The notes under the pieces: model-generated
The model's input: only the letters and a program-made list of their open reading frames with translations
What the model was told of the DNA's origin: nothing
The model's database searches: none
Part shown: positions 1 through 5,644 of the stretch, piece after piece
How the letters are laid out: every line of letters starts with the position of its first letter
Numbering within the stretch: position 1 is the stretch's first letter
Program-made: the position numbers and the translations under genes
NCBI GenBank assembly: GCA_027489915.1
Contig: JAIXZB010000084.1
Coordinates: forward strand, 1 to 10,668
Direction: 5' to 3'
Length of the DNA stretch: 10,668 bases
Source of the DNA: Rickettsiales bacterium
GTDB taxonomy: Bacteria; Pseudomonadota; Alphaproteobacteria; Rickettsiales; UBA3002

Positions 1-126
1 AAAGCCCACGCATGGCTGCACGCCAATGCACAAGTGATTGAACAAAAGGTGAAAGGGGAAAAACTAGCAATGAAAGTGCGTATCAGCCCCATGAACGCCG
101 CGCGCTACATACGGCAGTTTGGTTAA
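1..126 (+). CDS. hflX: C-terminal end of HflX-like GTPase (5' partial)
   Basis: Frame +1 is open from the window edge to TAA at 124-126 and encodes 41 residues. The fragment has the look of the C-terminal domain of the ribosome-associated GTPase HflX, where an 'AWL(Y/H)xxGxVIE...' strand is followed by a charged stretch and a final 'VRxSPxxAARF'-type ending. Here I see AWLHANAQVIEQ and later VRISPMNAARYIRQFG. HflX binds the large ribosomal subunit and helps recycle or rescue stalled ribosomes in the cytoplasm. This is the only clearly housekeeping gene in the window and marks the chromosomal edge of the phage-like region. Its stop codon overlaps the stop codon of the converging minus-strand gene within a shared TTAA at 123-126. 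The G domain lies outside the window, so the assignment rests on about 40 residues. Confidence 0.72.
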   Translation, partial: KAHAWLHANAQVIEQKVKGEKLAMKVRISPMNAARYIRQFG

Positions 127-812
127 CGTAGAGCGCTGGTAGATTGTGTGTATTGGTGATGCGTAAGCGCTGCCATGCCAACACCAATCATCAACTGCGC
201 CGCCGTCATAGCATACGCACTGAACGGAATCTCAGGCTTCACCTCAGTATCTGAATTACTTGCCTTCACAAGCTGCACGGCACTCGTAATTCCCGAATAA
301 AGACTCATCCCCGTAATCAACGCCGAAATACCAATTCCAAGCTGATGCTCTTTGGGTAATTGTTTGAAGTTCTCCAAAATACCCTTTGAAGCAGGTTTAG
401 ATACAACAGATTCTGGCTTAGCCTCTGCGCGATTCCGCAACATAGCTACCACATCTGCATTATAAGCAGGAGCTTCAGGGCCAGGAACAACATTCGGCAA
501 CGACTTCAAAATATCACCAGAAGAAATATTCAAAAGCTTAGGCTTGAGCGATTGAATTGCAGCTCCATGAGTGGTCTCACGACCTTTTGTAGCTATAAGC
601 TTATCAAGCCCAGCCTGTATCGCTGCAGGAGATTTTCCTTGCCATTGCTCATGCCCCTGCACAGCCTCAATTTGCTTTAATAAATGAGCAATGTCACCCT
701 CACTGTGCCCTTTGCCTTTAAGCTGCTTTGTAAGATTTTGTACAACCTGTGCGAAAACATCCTGCACAGAAGCAGTCGTAAAACCAGCAGGATTGCGCGT
801 TATATCTGTCAT
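123..812 (-). CDS. hypothetical protein, C-terminal two-helix membrane hairpin
   Basis: 229 residues, not recognised as a known family. The first about 150 residues are soluble and rich in Lys, Gln and Ala with predicted amphipathic helices (17-32, 40-52, 61-75). Two hydrophobic segments follow at about 158-181 and 198-216, separated by a charged loop with KASNSDTEVKPEIP, and a short polar tail ends the protein. The pattern LGI...QLVK...P...TM2 is shared with the neighbouring 112-residue protein, so the two may be distant duplicates. There is no signal peptide and no visible catalytic motif. The ATG at 812 is preceded by AGGA about 13 bases upstream, a poor ribosome site. It is last in the minus-strand series and is separated from the gene before it by 52 bases holding a repeated upstream element and an inverted repeat. 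A membrane-anchored accessory protein is an inference only. Confidence 0.7.
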   Translation of the reverse strand: MTDITRNPAGFTTASVQDVFAQVVQNLTKQLKGKGHSEGDIAHLLKQIEAVQGHEQWQGKSPAAIQAGLDKLIATKGRETTHGAAIQSLKPKLLNISSGDILKSLPNVVPGPEAPAYNADVVAMLRNRAEAKPESVVSKPASKGILENFKQLPKEHQLGIGISALITGMSLYSGITSAVQLVKASNSDTEVKPEIPFSAYAMTAAQLMIGVGMAALTHHQYTQSTSALR

Positions 813-835
813 AAGAAAGATAGTATCCTAAATCA

Positions 836-852
836 GTCATATTATTTATGAC
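836..852. repeat. inverted repeat GTCATA-N5-TATGAC
   Basis: Perfect 6-bp arms flank a 5-base AT spacer in the gap between two minus-strand membrane protein genes. No T-run follows on either strand, so it does not look like an intrinsic terminator. It overlaps the TTGTCATA part of the repeated upstream element and could be an operator. The half-site GTCATA is shared with the other copies of the element, but the second arm is not. Confidence 0.4.
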
Positions 853-867
853 AACTGCGTGAAATTA
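847..867 (-). promoter_or_regulatory. repeated upstream element, copy A (before the 229-aa gene)
   Basis: On the plus strand this reads TATGACAA-N4-GTGAAATTA. On the minus strand it begins with the TAA stop of the 112-residue gene and ends in TTGTCATA. It matches the stretch at 1231-1251 at 17 of 21 positions, counted by eye. The TTGTCA could serve as a -35 box, but the nearest -10-like hexamer (TACTAT, 825-820) lies 23 bases away, too far for a standard promoter. An activator site is therefore equally possible. Confidence 0.45.
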
Positions 868-1203
868 TACCGAACGTGCAGGCAAAACACCTTTGGTCGC
901 CGCCAGATAAAGCACCGATGCACCCGCAAACATGCTAAAAGCACCCACAAACATCCGCGTATAGTTTGGCTGTTCTTTGGAAGGATCGTTCGTGCCAGCC
1001 ACGCGCTCTGTTGCACCTTTCACTAGCTGGCTCACACCTTGGCCAGCAAGCACTGCACCCACTGCAACCCCCGTTGCCTTAATACCAAGTTCTTTATAAT
1101 GCCCATTCTGATAAGCGGATGTAAAGCTTGGAACAACAGCATCCAAATCGCGTTTGGCATTCTGCGCTACATTCTTCCAATGTTCCTTCACACTCATAAA
1201 CAT
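865..1203 (-). CDS. hypothetical small protein with two membrane helices
   Basis: 112 residues, not recognised. It has a short polar N-terminus (KEHWKNVAQNAKRDL), then hydrophobic glycine/alanine-rich segments at about 40-60 and 83-102. A polar loop with ATERVAGTNDPSKEQPN joins them and a 10-residue tail closes the protein. The architecture (LGI at the start of helix 1, QLVK at its end, a proline-containing loop, helix 2, short tail) parallels the C-terminal 75 residues of the 229-residue protein downstream. Two ATG codons, at 1203 and 1197, are possible starts and neither has a Shine-Dalgarno sequence. A TATAAT directly abuts the first ATG, which would suit a leaderless message starting near the second. 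It lies directly downstream of the lysozyme gene, a place where lysis accessory proteins are often found, but nothing in the sequence shows that role. Confidence 0.65.
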   Translation of the reverse strand: MFMSVKEHWKNVAQNAKRDLDAVVPSFTSAYQNGHYKELGIKATGVAVGAVLAGQGVSQLVKGATERVAGTNDPSKEQPNYTRMFVGAFSMFAGASVLYLAATKGVLPARSV

Positions 1204-1209
1204 ATTATA
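1204..1209 (-). promoter_or_regulatory. possible -10 box TATAAT touching the start codon
   Basis: The minus strand reads GGCTATAATATGTTTATG. A perfect TATAAT ends at the base before the first ATG (1203), so a start of transcription about 7 bases on would fall at the second in-frame ATG (1197). TTGTCA at 1238-1233 is 23 bases upstream, too long a spacer for a classical promoter. The match could also be chance in an AT-rich gap. Confidence 0.35.
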
Positions 1210-1230
1210 GCCAGAAACCCCAAAACCAAA

Positions 1231-1251
1231 TATGACAATTCGGTGAAATCA
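1231..1251 (-). promoter_or_regulatory. repeated upstream element, copy B (before the 112-aa gene)
   Basis: Plus strand TATGACAA-N4-GTGAAATCA. On the minus strand it starts with the TGA stop of the lysozyme gene, runs through ATTTCAC and ends in TTGTCATA. It is the counterpart of copy A at 847-867, with the same placement relative to the stop codon behind it and the same 23-base distance from TTGTCA to a TATAAT-like hexamer. Confidence 0.45.
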
Positions 1252-1683
1252 CACGCCAAAAAACATGGCTATTTCTTCCTCTCTTCGTCGCACAAGCCCA
1301 GGCAACACTCTTCCAGAAGCGCGCACCCAGCGCATCCATTGATAGCGTATAGATACTTCATCGCCGCGCTCTACCGCACGCCGTAATTGTGAACGCTGCA
1401 ATGCCGCAGCACCCACGTTGAACGTAAAACTCACCAACGCATCATATTCATACTGAAAGAGAGGACGTTTAACCAATCGCATCACCGCACGCTCTGCAAT
1501 ACCCACATCCAACCGCAATAACTGACTCGCCGCCGCCTCATCCAATGCATCCTCAAACTGCTCATGCGGCAACACCACATGCCCATACCCAATAGTTTTA
1601 TGCCCCGCAGGACACACATAAGTCTGCGCAGAAAACCCCTCAAACCGCTTGATAAGCGCAAGGCCTGCATCCGAAATCCGCAT
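1249..1683 (-). CDS. phage endolysin, GH24 T4-type lysozyme
   Basis: 144 residues, the usual size of a single-domain GH24 muramidase, which cuts the MurNAc-GlcNAc bond of peptidoglycan. The N-terminal active-site block is clear: IKRFEGF, then YVCPAGHKTIGYGH. The catalytic Glu is residue 15 and the Thr of TIGYGH is residue 30. The place of the T4 catalytic Asp is held by Cys24, a variant known in other phage endolysins of the 'CPAG' type. The FTFNVGAAAL motif and the C-terminal GLVRRREEEIAMF helix fit the family. No signal peptide or SAR anchor is visible, so export would depend on a holin, and the holin gene lies directly upstream. I prefer ATG at 1683, which overlaps the holin stop as TGATG with AAGGTGG just before it; GTG at 1686 is an alternative. 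Confidence 0.93.
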   Translation of the reverse strand: MRISDAGLALIKRFEGFSAQTYVCPAGHKTIGYGHVVLPHEQFEDALDEAAASQLLRLDVGIAERAVMRLVKRPLFQYEYDALVSFTFNVGAAALQRSQLRRAVERGDEVSIRYQWMRWVRASGRVLPGLVRRREEEIAMFFGV

Positions 1684-2192
1684 CACGCCACCTTGCGTGA
1701 ACGCACAATGGCACGCTGGCCAAACCAGAACCCAATAATTGCTGTGAATAGCGCCACATCATCCTGCGTCCACAGCAGCACCAGTGCTTGCTGAACCGAT
1801 ATTTCCTGCCATGGCAACGCTGGATGCATCAATACGTGAAACTGTGCAATTTTTACCGCTGCATATATCAAGCAGAACCCATACGTAAGTACAGGCCGCA
1901 CCGAAGCCGCAAGCGCATCCACCCACGCAACCCCCACCACCGAATCTTTCACCCTAGCATTAAGCGCGCGTGTCTCCACACTATCCGCCCGCACCTCAAT
2001 CGCCTGCAATTGCCTCAGCGATTCAGCAGTTCTCACCTCTGTTTCCGCATGTCGCTTCTCACGCTCAAACTGCATCTGCATATGTAGCAGTGCAATCTCA
2101 TGCGCCCTGTCTTTGCCTTCACGAAATAATTTCAAAATTTCAGGCAAGCCCGCACTAAAAAATCCAGCCAACGTACTAAGTAATGCTATCAT
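1683..2192 (-). CDS. holin, GTA/prophage three-TM family
   Basis: 169 residues with three hydrophobic segments: about 3-22 (MIALLSTLAGFFSAGLPEIL region), 98-122 (VRPVLTYGFCLIYAAVKIAQ) and 146-162 (ALFTAIIGFWFGQRAI). A long charged helix at about 25-80 lies between the first two. The 'WVDALAASVRPVLTY' and 'IIGFWFGQRA' patterns resemble the alphaproteobacterial Holin_3TM family associated with GTA release and prophages. Its role would be to permeabilise the inner membrane and let the lysozyme reach peptidoglycan. The gene is translationally coupled to the lysozyme gene through TGATG, and GAGGTAGGG stands ahead of its own ATG. An adjacent holin-endolysin pair argues for a prophage origin, because in the Rhodobacter GTA the lysis genes lie apart from the structural cluster. 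Confidence 0.8.
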   Translation of the reverse strand: MIALLSTLAGFFSAGLPEILKLFREGKDRAHEIALLHMQMQFEREKRHAETEVRTAESLRQLQAIEVRADSVETRALNARVKDSVVGVAWVDALAASVRPVLTYGFCLIYAAVKIAQFHVLMHPALPWQEISVQQALVLLWTQDDVALFTAIIGFWFGQRAIVRSRKVA

Positions 2193-2198
2193 AACACC

Positions 2199-2438
2199 CT
2201 ACCTCAATCCCAACTTAATGCCCTGCCACAGCGAAAACAAAACGCCCGACATCGCAACCCCCACCGTTGTTCTTCGCACCCATTTTGTTATTTCTTCGCT
2301 GCCTTCACGTGCTTTACGAATGTAAATCATATCCGCCTGAATCGCGTTCGGTGTATCAATCGTAAAACCAATACGCTCTAAGGTTTTCGTCACTGTTTCT
2401 TCAATAATGGCGCGCAGCGCTTTTTCATCTTCCATCAT
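2199..2438 (-). CDS. small single-TM phage protein (DUF6127-like)
   Basis: 79 residues if translation begins at ATG 2438, five bases after the DUF2793 stop; a GTG at 2462 would add eight residues and overlap that gene. The protein has an acidic amphipathic helix (EDEKALRAIIEETVTKTLERIGF), a middle part with ADMIYIRKAREGSEE, then one hydrophobic C-terminal segment at about 57-77 ending in a short basic tail. This layout recalls small membrane proteins, some annotated DUF6127, encoded between tail-fibre and lysis genes in alphaproteobacterial prophages. I would not assign a function beyond membrane association. The position directly before the holin gene would suit a holin partner or antiholin, but that is a guess. 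The start has only a weak ribosome site, so coupling to the upstream gene is likely. Confidence 0.68.
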   Translation of the reverse strand: MMEDEKALRAIIEETVTKTLERIGFTIDTPNAIQADMIYIRKAREGSEEITKWVRRTTVGVAMSGVLFSLWQGIKLGLR

Positions 2439-2442
2439 GGTG

Positions 2443-3633
2443 CTACCCAAGTACTGTGCCACTTAGGCCATAGCTGTTATTGCCGTACCATGTCTGCATG
2501 TCCGCACCGTTACCATATTCCACCCAAACGTAATTCGTAAGCCCAACCGATGGTGGCAGTGCATTGATAGTCGCAAAAATAATAGGATATTGCGCAGCAA
2601 CAGGATACGAATTTTGAACCGACCCCAGAATAGTTGCAAAACTCGTTGTGCTGTTAATCCCAATACCAGCACTCACAGGCCGAGGCGTTGCCGTTGAGTT
2701 TGTCACGTTTGCAAATAATGTTATCCCAACCGTGTCCTCAAGTACCCCCGTCAAAACCGAAAGCTGATTTGCCGTATTCGCATTCGCCTGACGTACCGTA
2801 GCCGTAGAATAATTCCATGAAACAGCGGATTCAGCTCGAAGCAAGGCTCTAATAACACGATTATAATAATTCCACACAAAACGCCTAGGACGACTATCTT
2901 CTGTCTGCCCACTCACGCCAGTGGTACGAAACGAACCAACATAGCGCCGCGAGAGATTCCCGCTACGTACATACACGCCATTCTGCAACACCAGTGCCGT
3001 TGCGCGTGTCGTATCATTCGTCCACGCCACCACTTCCAGCGCAGCGGTTCCACTATTATTATACACAAACACATCGTAATTCGTATTCGTAGTAGCAGGG
3101 ACGTTAATGCTAATCTGATTAAAAGAAACCACCTGCCACGCACTACTCGCCGTATCATAAAGCGCTATAAAGGTGCCCTTATATGGCGTGTAATACACAA
3201 CACTCGCCGCCGTCACATCGCTGGTTGTCACAGCAGTGCCAGAGGTCAAGCTCAAACGCCCTTCTGCGACCAATGCTCCCACACTGGAAGCACCACCCGA
3301 AACAACTATCTGCCACGCACTTCCATTATACACGTAGTGCTTGTCTTCATCCATCACCCACAGCATCATGCCTTCCTTGGGAACGATAAAGCGCCATACC
3401 TGATCAAAATACGCTATCTGAGCAACCTTACCTGTCCAAGCCCCTGTCGGGCTTGCAGCTATAATATACACATCGCCAGCAACAGGCGATACTGGCGGTG
3501 TTGCAATATCCTTATCAATCGCGCCACCATTAAGCACTGAATCAATGCGTGCCAGCGCTTCGTTAACTGTAATTTCTTTCTGTGCTTGCGCTGTCTCCAG
3601 CAAAGTTATGCCCAAACGAGCCGTGGTCGCCAT
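2443..3633 (-). CDS. DUF2793 phage tail/fibre-like protein
   Basis: 396 residues. The N-terminal about 110 residues are a textbook DUF2793 domain: ARLGITLLETAQAQKEITVNEAL, then DxVLNGG, SPVAGDVYIIA, GAWTGK, IAYFD-VWRFIVPKEGMMLWVMDE and a VYNGSAW ending. This domain is common in alphaproteobacterial prophages and GTA-like clusters next to tail-tip genes. The rest (about 115-396) is rich in Thr, Ser, Val and Asn with many aromatic residues, as expected for a beta-structured fibre or receptor-binding region; no repeats or enzymatic motifs are apparent. AGGAG sits six bases before the ATG, the best ribosome site in the window. The gene heads the left-hand block (DUF2793, DUF6127-like, holin, lysozyme) and is divergent from the PH-SHOCT gene across a 67-base gap. 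A host-recognition or adhesion role is inferred. Confidence 0.88.
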   Translation of the reverse strand: MATTARLGITLLETAQAQKEITVNEALARIDSVLNGGAIDKDIATPPVSPVAGDVYIIAASPTGAWTGKVAQIAYFDQVWRFIVPKEGMMLWVMDEDKHYVYNGSAWQIVVSGGASSVGALVAEGRLSLTSGTAVTTSDVTAASVVYYTPYKGTFIALYDTASSAWQVVSFNQISINVPATTNTNYDVFVYNNSGTAALEVVAWTNDTTRATALVLQNGVYVRSGNLSRRYVGSFRTTGVSGQTEDSRPRRFVWNYYNRVIRALLRAESAVSWNYSTATVRQANANTANQLSVLTGVLEDTVGITLFANVTNSTATPRPVSAGIGINSTTSFATILGSVQNSYPVAAQYPIIFATINALPPSVGLTNYVWVEYGNGADMQTWYGNNSYGLSGTVLG

Positions 3634-3649
3634 AGTGAACTCCTGTAAA

Positions 3650-3658
3650 TGATATAAT
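3650..3658 (+). promoter_or_regulatory. extended -10 promoter TGATATAAT for the PH-SHOCT gene
   Basis: The stretch TG-A-TATAAT is a perfect extended -10 element. It is 42 bases ahead of the plus-strand ATG at 3701 and no gene covers it on that strand. No convincing -35 box is seen, which extended -10 promoters can lack. It lies inside the leader of the divergent DUF2793 gene, next to that gene's AGGAG. Confidence 0.5.
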
Positions 3659-3700
3659 TATTTTGCTGCACGCATCACGAAATCGGGCTATGAAAATGCC

Positions 3701-4267
3701 ATGCAAAGCCTCGAACAGATTCACGCGCAAATCGATGCACTGCCGGAAAAATACGTTTTCTTTACCCGCAAAGAAATCCGCTATCTTCCCGAGGTGTTGG
3801 CCGATGATGAAAAGATCCTCGCCCTCACCTCTGGCTTTATGCAGGGTAAAACATGGCTAGGTGTCTGCACCGATCGCCGCGTGTTGTTTCTCGATCGCGG
3901 CATAATATACGGCTTACGCCAGCTTCAGATGAACCTTGACCGCATCCAATCCATCGATAGCAGTTTTGGCTTGGTGTTCGGCACCATCCGCGTGTGGGAT
4001 GGCGCAACCGCCATGCTCATTTCTCTCATTCTAAAATCATCCATCCCACATTTTGTAAAAACAGTGCAGCAAGCCATGGATGATTATAAACGCCAGCTAG
4101 TCTATGATGTGGTGCGCACCGCGCAATCGGTTGACAAAAAAGAACCTGCACCACAAAAAAACGCCACCGATTTCGTCAGTGAACTAGAGCGCCTAAGTCA
4201 ACTGCGCGCAAACGGAACCCTTAGCAAAGAAGAATTCGACGCCGCTAAGAAAAAATTACTCGCTTAA
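3701..4267 (+). CDS. bacterial PH domain protein with C-terminal SHOCT motif
   Basis: 188 residues, no signal peptide and no transmembrane helix. Residues about 35-125 resemble a bacterial pleckstrin-homology fold of the bPH_2 type: an acidic 'DDEKILALTSG' strand, then 'GVCTDRRVLFLDRG' and hydrophobic strands through 'IRVWDGATAMLISLI'. After a Lys/Pro-rich linker (about 143-156), residues 158-188 form a SHOCT motif (ELERLSQLRANGTLSKEEF and a lysine-rich end), a short C-terminal helical pair. SHOCT motifs are linked to oligomerisation or recruitment; no enzyme activity is suggested. The gene runs opposite to the surrounding phage operon, has its own extended -10 box and ends in the TTAA shared with the converging ORF. 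That is what a moron inserted between tail genes would look like. PH-SHOCT proteins also occur in ordinary chromosomes, so a phage role is not established. Confidence 0.82.
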   Translation: MQSLEQIHAQIDALPEKYVFFTRKEIRYLPEVLADDEKILALTSGFMQGKTWLGVCTDRRVLFLDRGIIYGLRQLQMNLDRIQSIDSSFGLVFGTIRVWDGATAMLISLILKSSIPHFVKTVQQAMDDYKRQLVYDVVRTAQSVDKKEPAPQKNATDFVSELERLSQLRANGTLSKEEFDAAKKKLLA

Positions 4268-4716
4268 TGAATACCCTGCGTAATACAGGCGAGCTTCGCT
4301 CTAATATCTGTCGAAAGCCCCTTCATTTCCTCTGGACATAGCCTTATCAGCCGTTCCAAACACTGCTCCAGCGAAATTTCACCCGCACGCTGAATCTGAT
4401 GTAAGTGCATAACAAACGAAGCATCCGCATCACGCCCAGCTTTGGTTAGATTTAACATTAGCGAATGCGTAAGCTGCGTCATCGTTTGCTGTTGCCAGTT
4501 CGATAACGACACACTCCCCATCGATACAGTGCCAATTCTAACGCTGGATGCATTAAGCAGCATATCATCATTCGTAGAAGGATAGCTGTGTTGTGCATGA
4601 AACGTTGTTGATGGTCCAAACAACCGCTTCCCCCATGCAAAAATCACCTGATGAAGCGCATCGGGCATCTCTTCCTTGTCATACCTCTCGGTGTTATACG
4701 AAGCGCGTGTATGCAT
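4264..4716 (-). CDS. hypothetical protein, orphan ORF after the gp15 pseudogene
   Basis: 150 residues from ATG 4716; GTG 4746 and TTG 4776 are alternatives, and none has a clear ribosome site. I recognise no family. The protein appears soluble and mostly helical: an aromatic N-terminal part (VIFAWGKRLFGPSTTFHAQHSYP), a Ser/Gln-rich middle and a charged C-terminal helix with three cysteines (EQCLERLIRLCPEE, and ACITQ near the end). It begins shortly after the stop of the gp15 pseudogene and converges with the PH-SHOCT gene through a 4-base overlap. The frame continues upstream to 4893 inside the gp15 coding region, but that part is read in gp15's frame. It could be a small phage gene or decaying sequence. 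Confidence 0.5.
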   Translation of the reverse strand: MHTRASYNTERYDKEEMPDALHQVIFAWGKRLFGPSTTFHAQHSYPSTNDDMLLNASSVRIGTVSMGSVSLSNWQQQTMTQLTHSLMLNLTKAGRDADASFVMHLHQIQRAGEISLEQCLERLIRLCPEEMKGLSTDIRAKLACITQGIH

Positions 4717-5131
4717 GTGCTCGTCAGGAAATGGGTTTTCTCTCACCTCATAACTATACCGTGAAATACTTAACAAACCGTTACACAACAGCAGTGGCGG
4801 TAATACCCCGCCCCACCAGTACCGATAACTGCGACACCCGAACCATAAGATTAGCTTGAAGCGACCCAAAATCAGCAATCTGTTGAGCCGCACTATAGCT
4901 ACAATCAGGAGTCTCGCAACGGACCGTATTCACCACAGTTGTTCCATCAAGTATCTCTACATCATAGCGCTCATTTGCCTCACTCAGCGGCACATCCTGA
5001 TTATCTTGCCACTGCCCATTTAGGCGCGTGCGCCTTACCCACGTAATCGAAATATCTCCGGCCACTGTGCGCTGCGCCGAAATATGCACAGGCGCATAAG
5101 GCTGAAGCGAACGTATTTGCGGAGTAAACAC

Positions 5132-5147
5132 ACGCCGTCTGCACCGC
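5132..5147 (-). other. deletion and frameshift junction inside the gp15 pseudogene
   Basis: Immediately before this stretch, in minus-strand order, the sequence encodes WWWNNVHVNPN, which in intact homologues lies in the middle of the TIM-barrel-like domain. Immediately after it, one frame further, VFTPQIRSLQPYAPVHIS begins, which belongs to the last about 130 residues. The normal intervening several hundred residues are missing. The exact breakpoint cannot be fixed by eye. Confidence 0.7.
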
Positions 5148-5636
5148 ATTCGGATTCACGTGAACGTTATTCCACCACCACGCGATATTCTTCCATGCAA
5201 ACTGCGGCTGCAATGTAGCCTTCGTAGTACGCGCCACATCACTGTAATACCAGTCATAGCCCTCACCGCTCGTCCAGCCATCACGAATCGTCTGTTTATC
5301 AATCGCATTCTGCGGCCCGTCCGTAAGCGGGAAATAAGCATCAATACCAATAAAATCGATATGCGGCGATGCCCATAACGGATCCAGATGGTACCACCCC
5401 CTATCCGTATGGTGATATTCAGACCAATCCGCCGCATAAGTAACTTTCGCAAACGGCATCACCCCTTGCACAGTAGATGCAAGATTTATAAGTTGCGTAA
5501 CCGTAGGAAATACCCCCACACTGCTCGTTACCGCCGTAAGTGCCTTAAGCTCGCTGCCAATCGCAAACGCATGCACATAGCCAGTCGTCAACTGTGCATA
5601 ATGTAAAATAAACGCATTATACCCATTGGTTTTAGT

Positions 5637-5644
5637 AAAAAAAA
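5637..5644. other. A8/T8 homopolymer at the first gp15 frame change
   Basis: Eight A residues on the plus strand, read as T8 in the gene, lie exactly where the reading frame changes. With seven T's the protein would run on as SNFFTKTNGYNAFILHY, matching the family. With eight it ends FFY-stop. A one-base indel, polymerase slippage or a sequencing error would each look like this. Confidence 0.75.

Noticed and set aside
836..852. Intrinsic terminator after the 112-aa gene
   Set aside because: The stem is short and AT-rich and has no T-run on either side.
5156..5452. 98-codon minus-strand frame within gp15
   Set aside because: It is the wrong frame of the TIM-barrel-like segment, Arg/Ile-rich, with no start signal.
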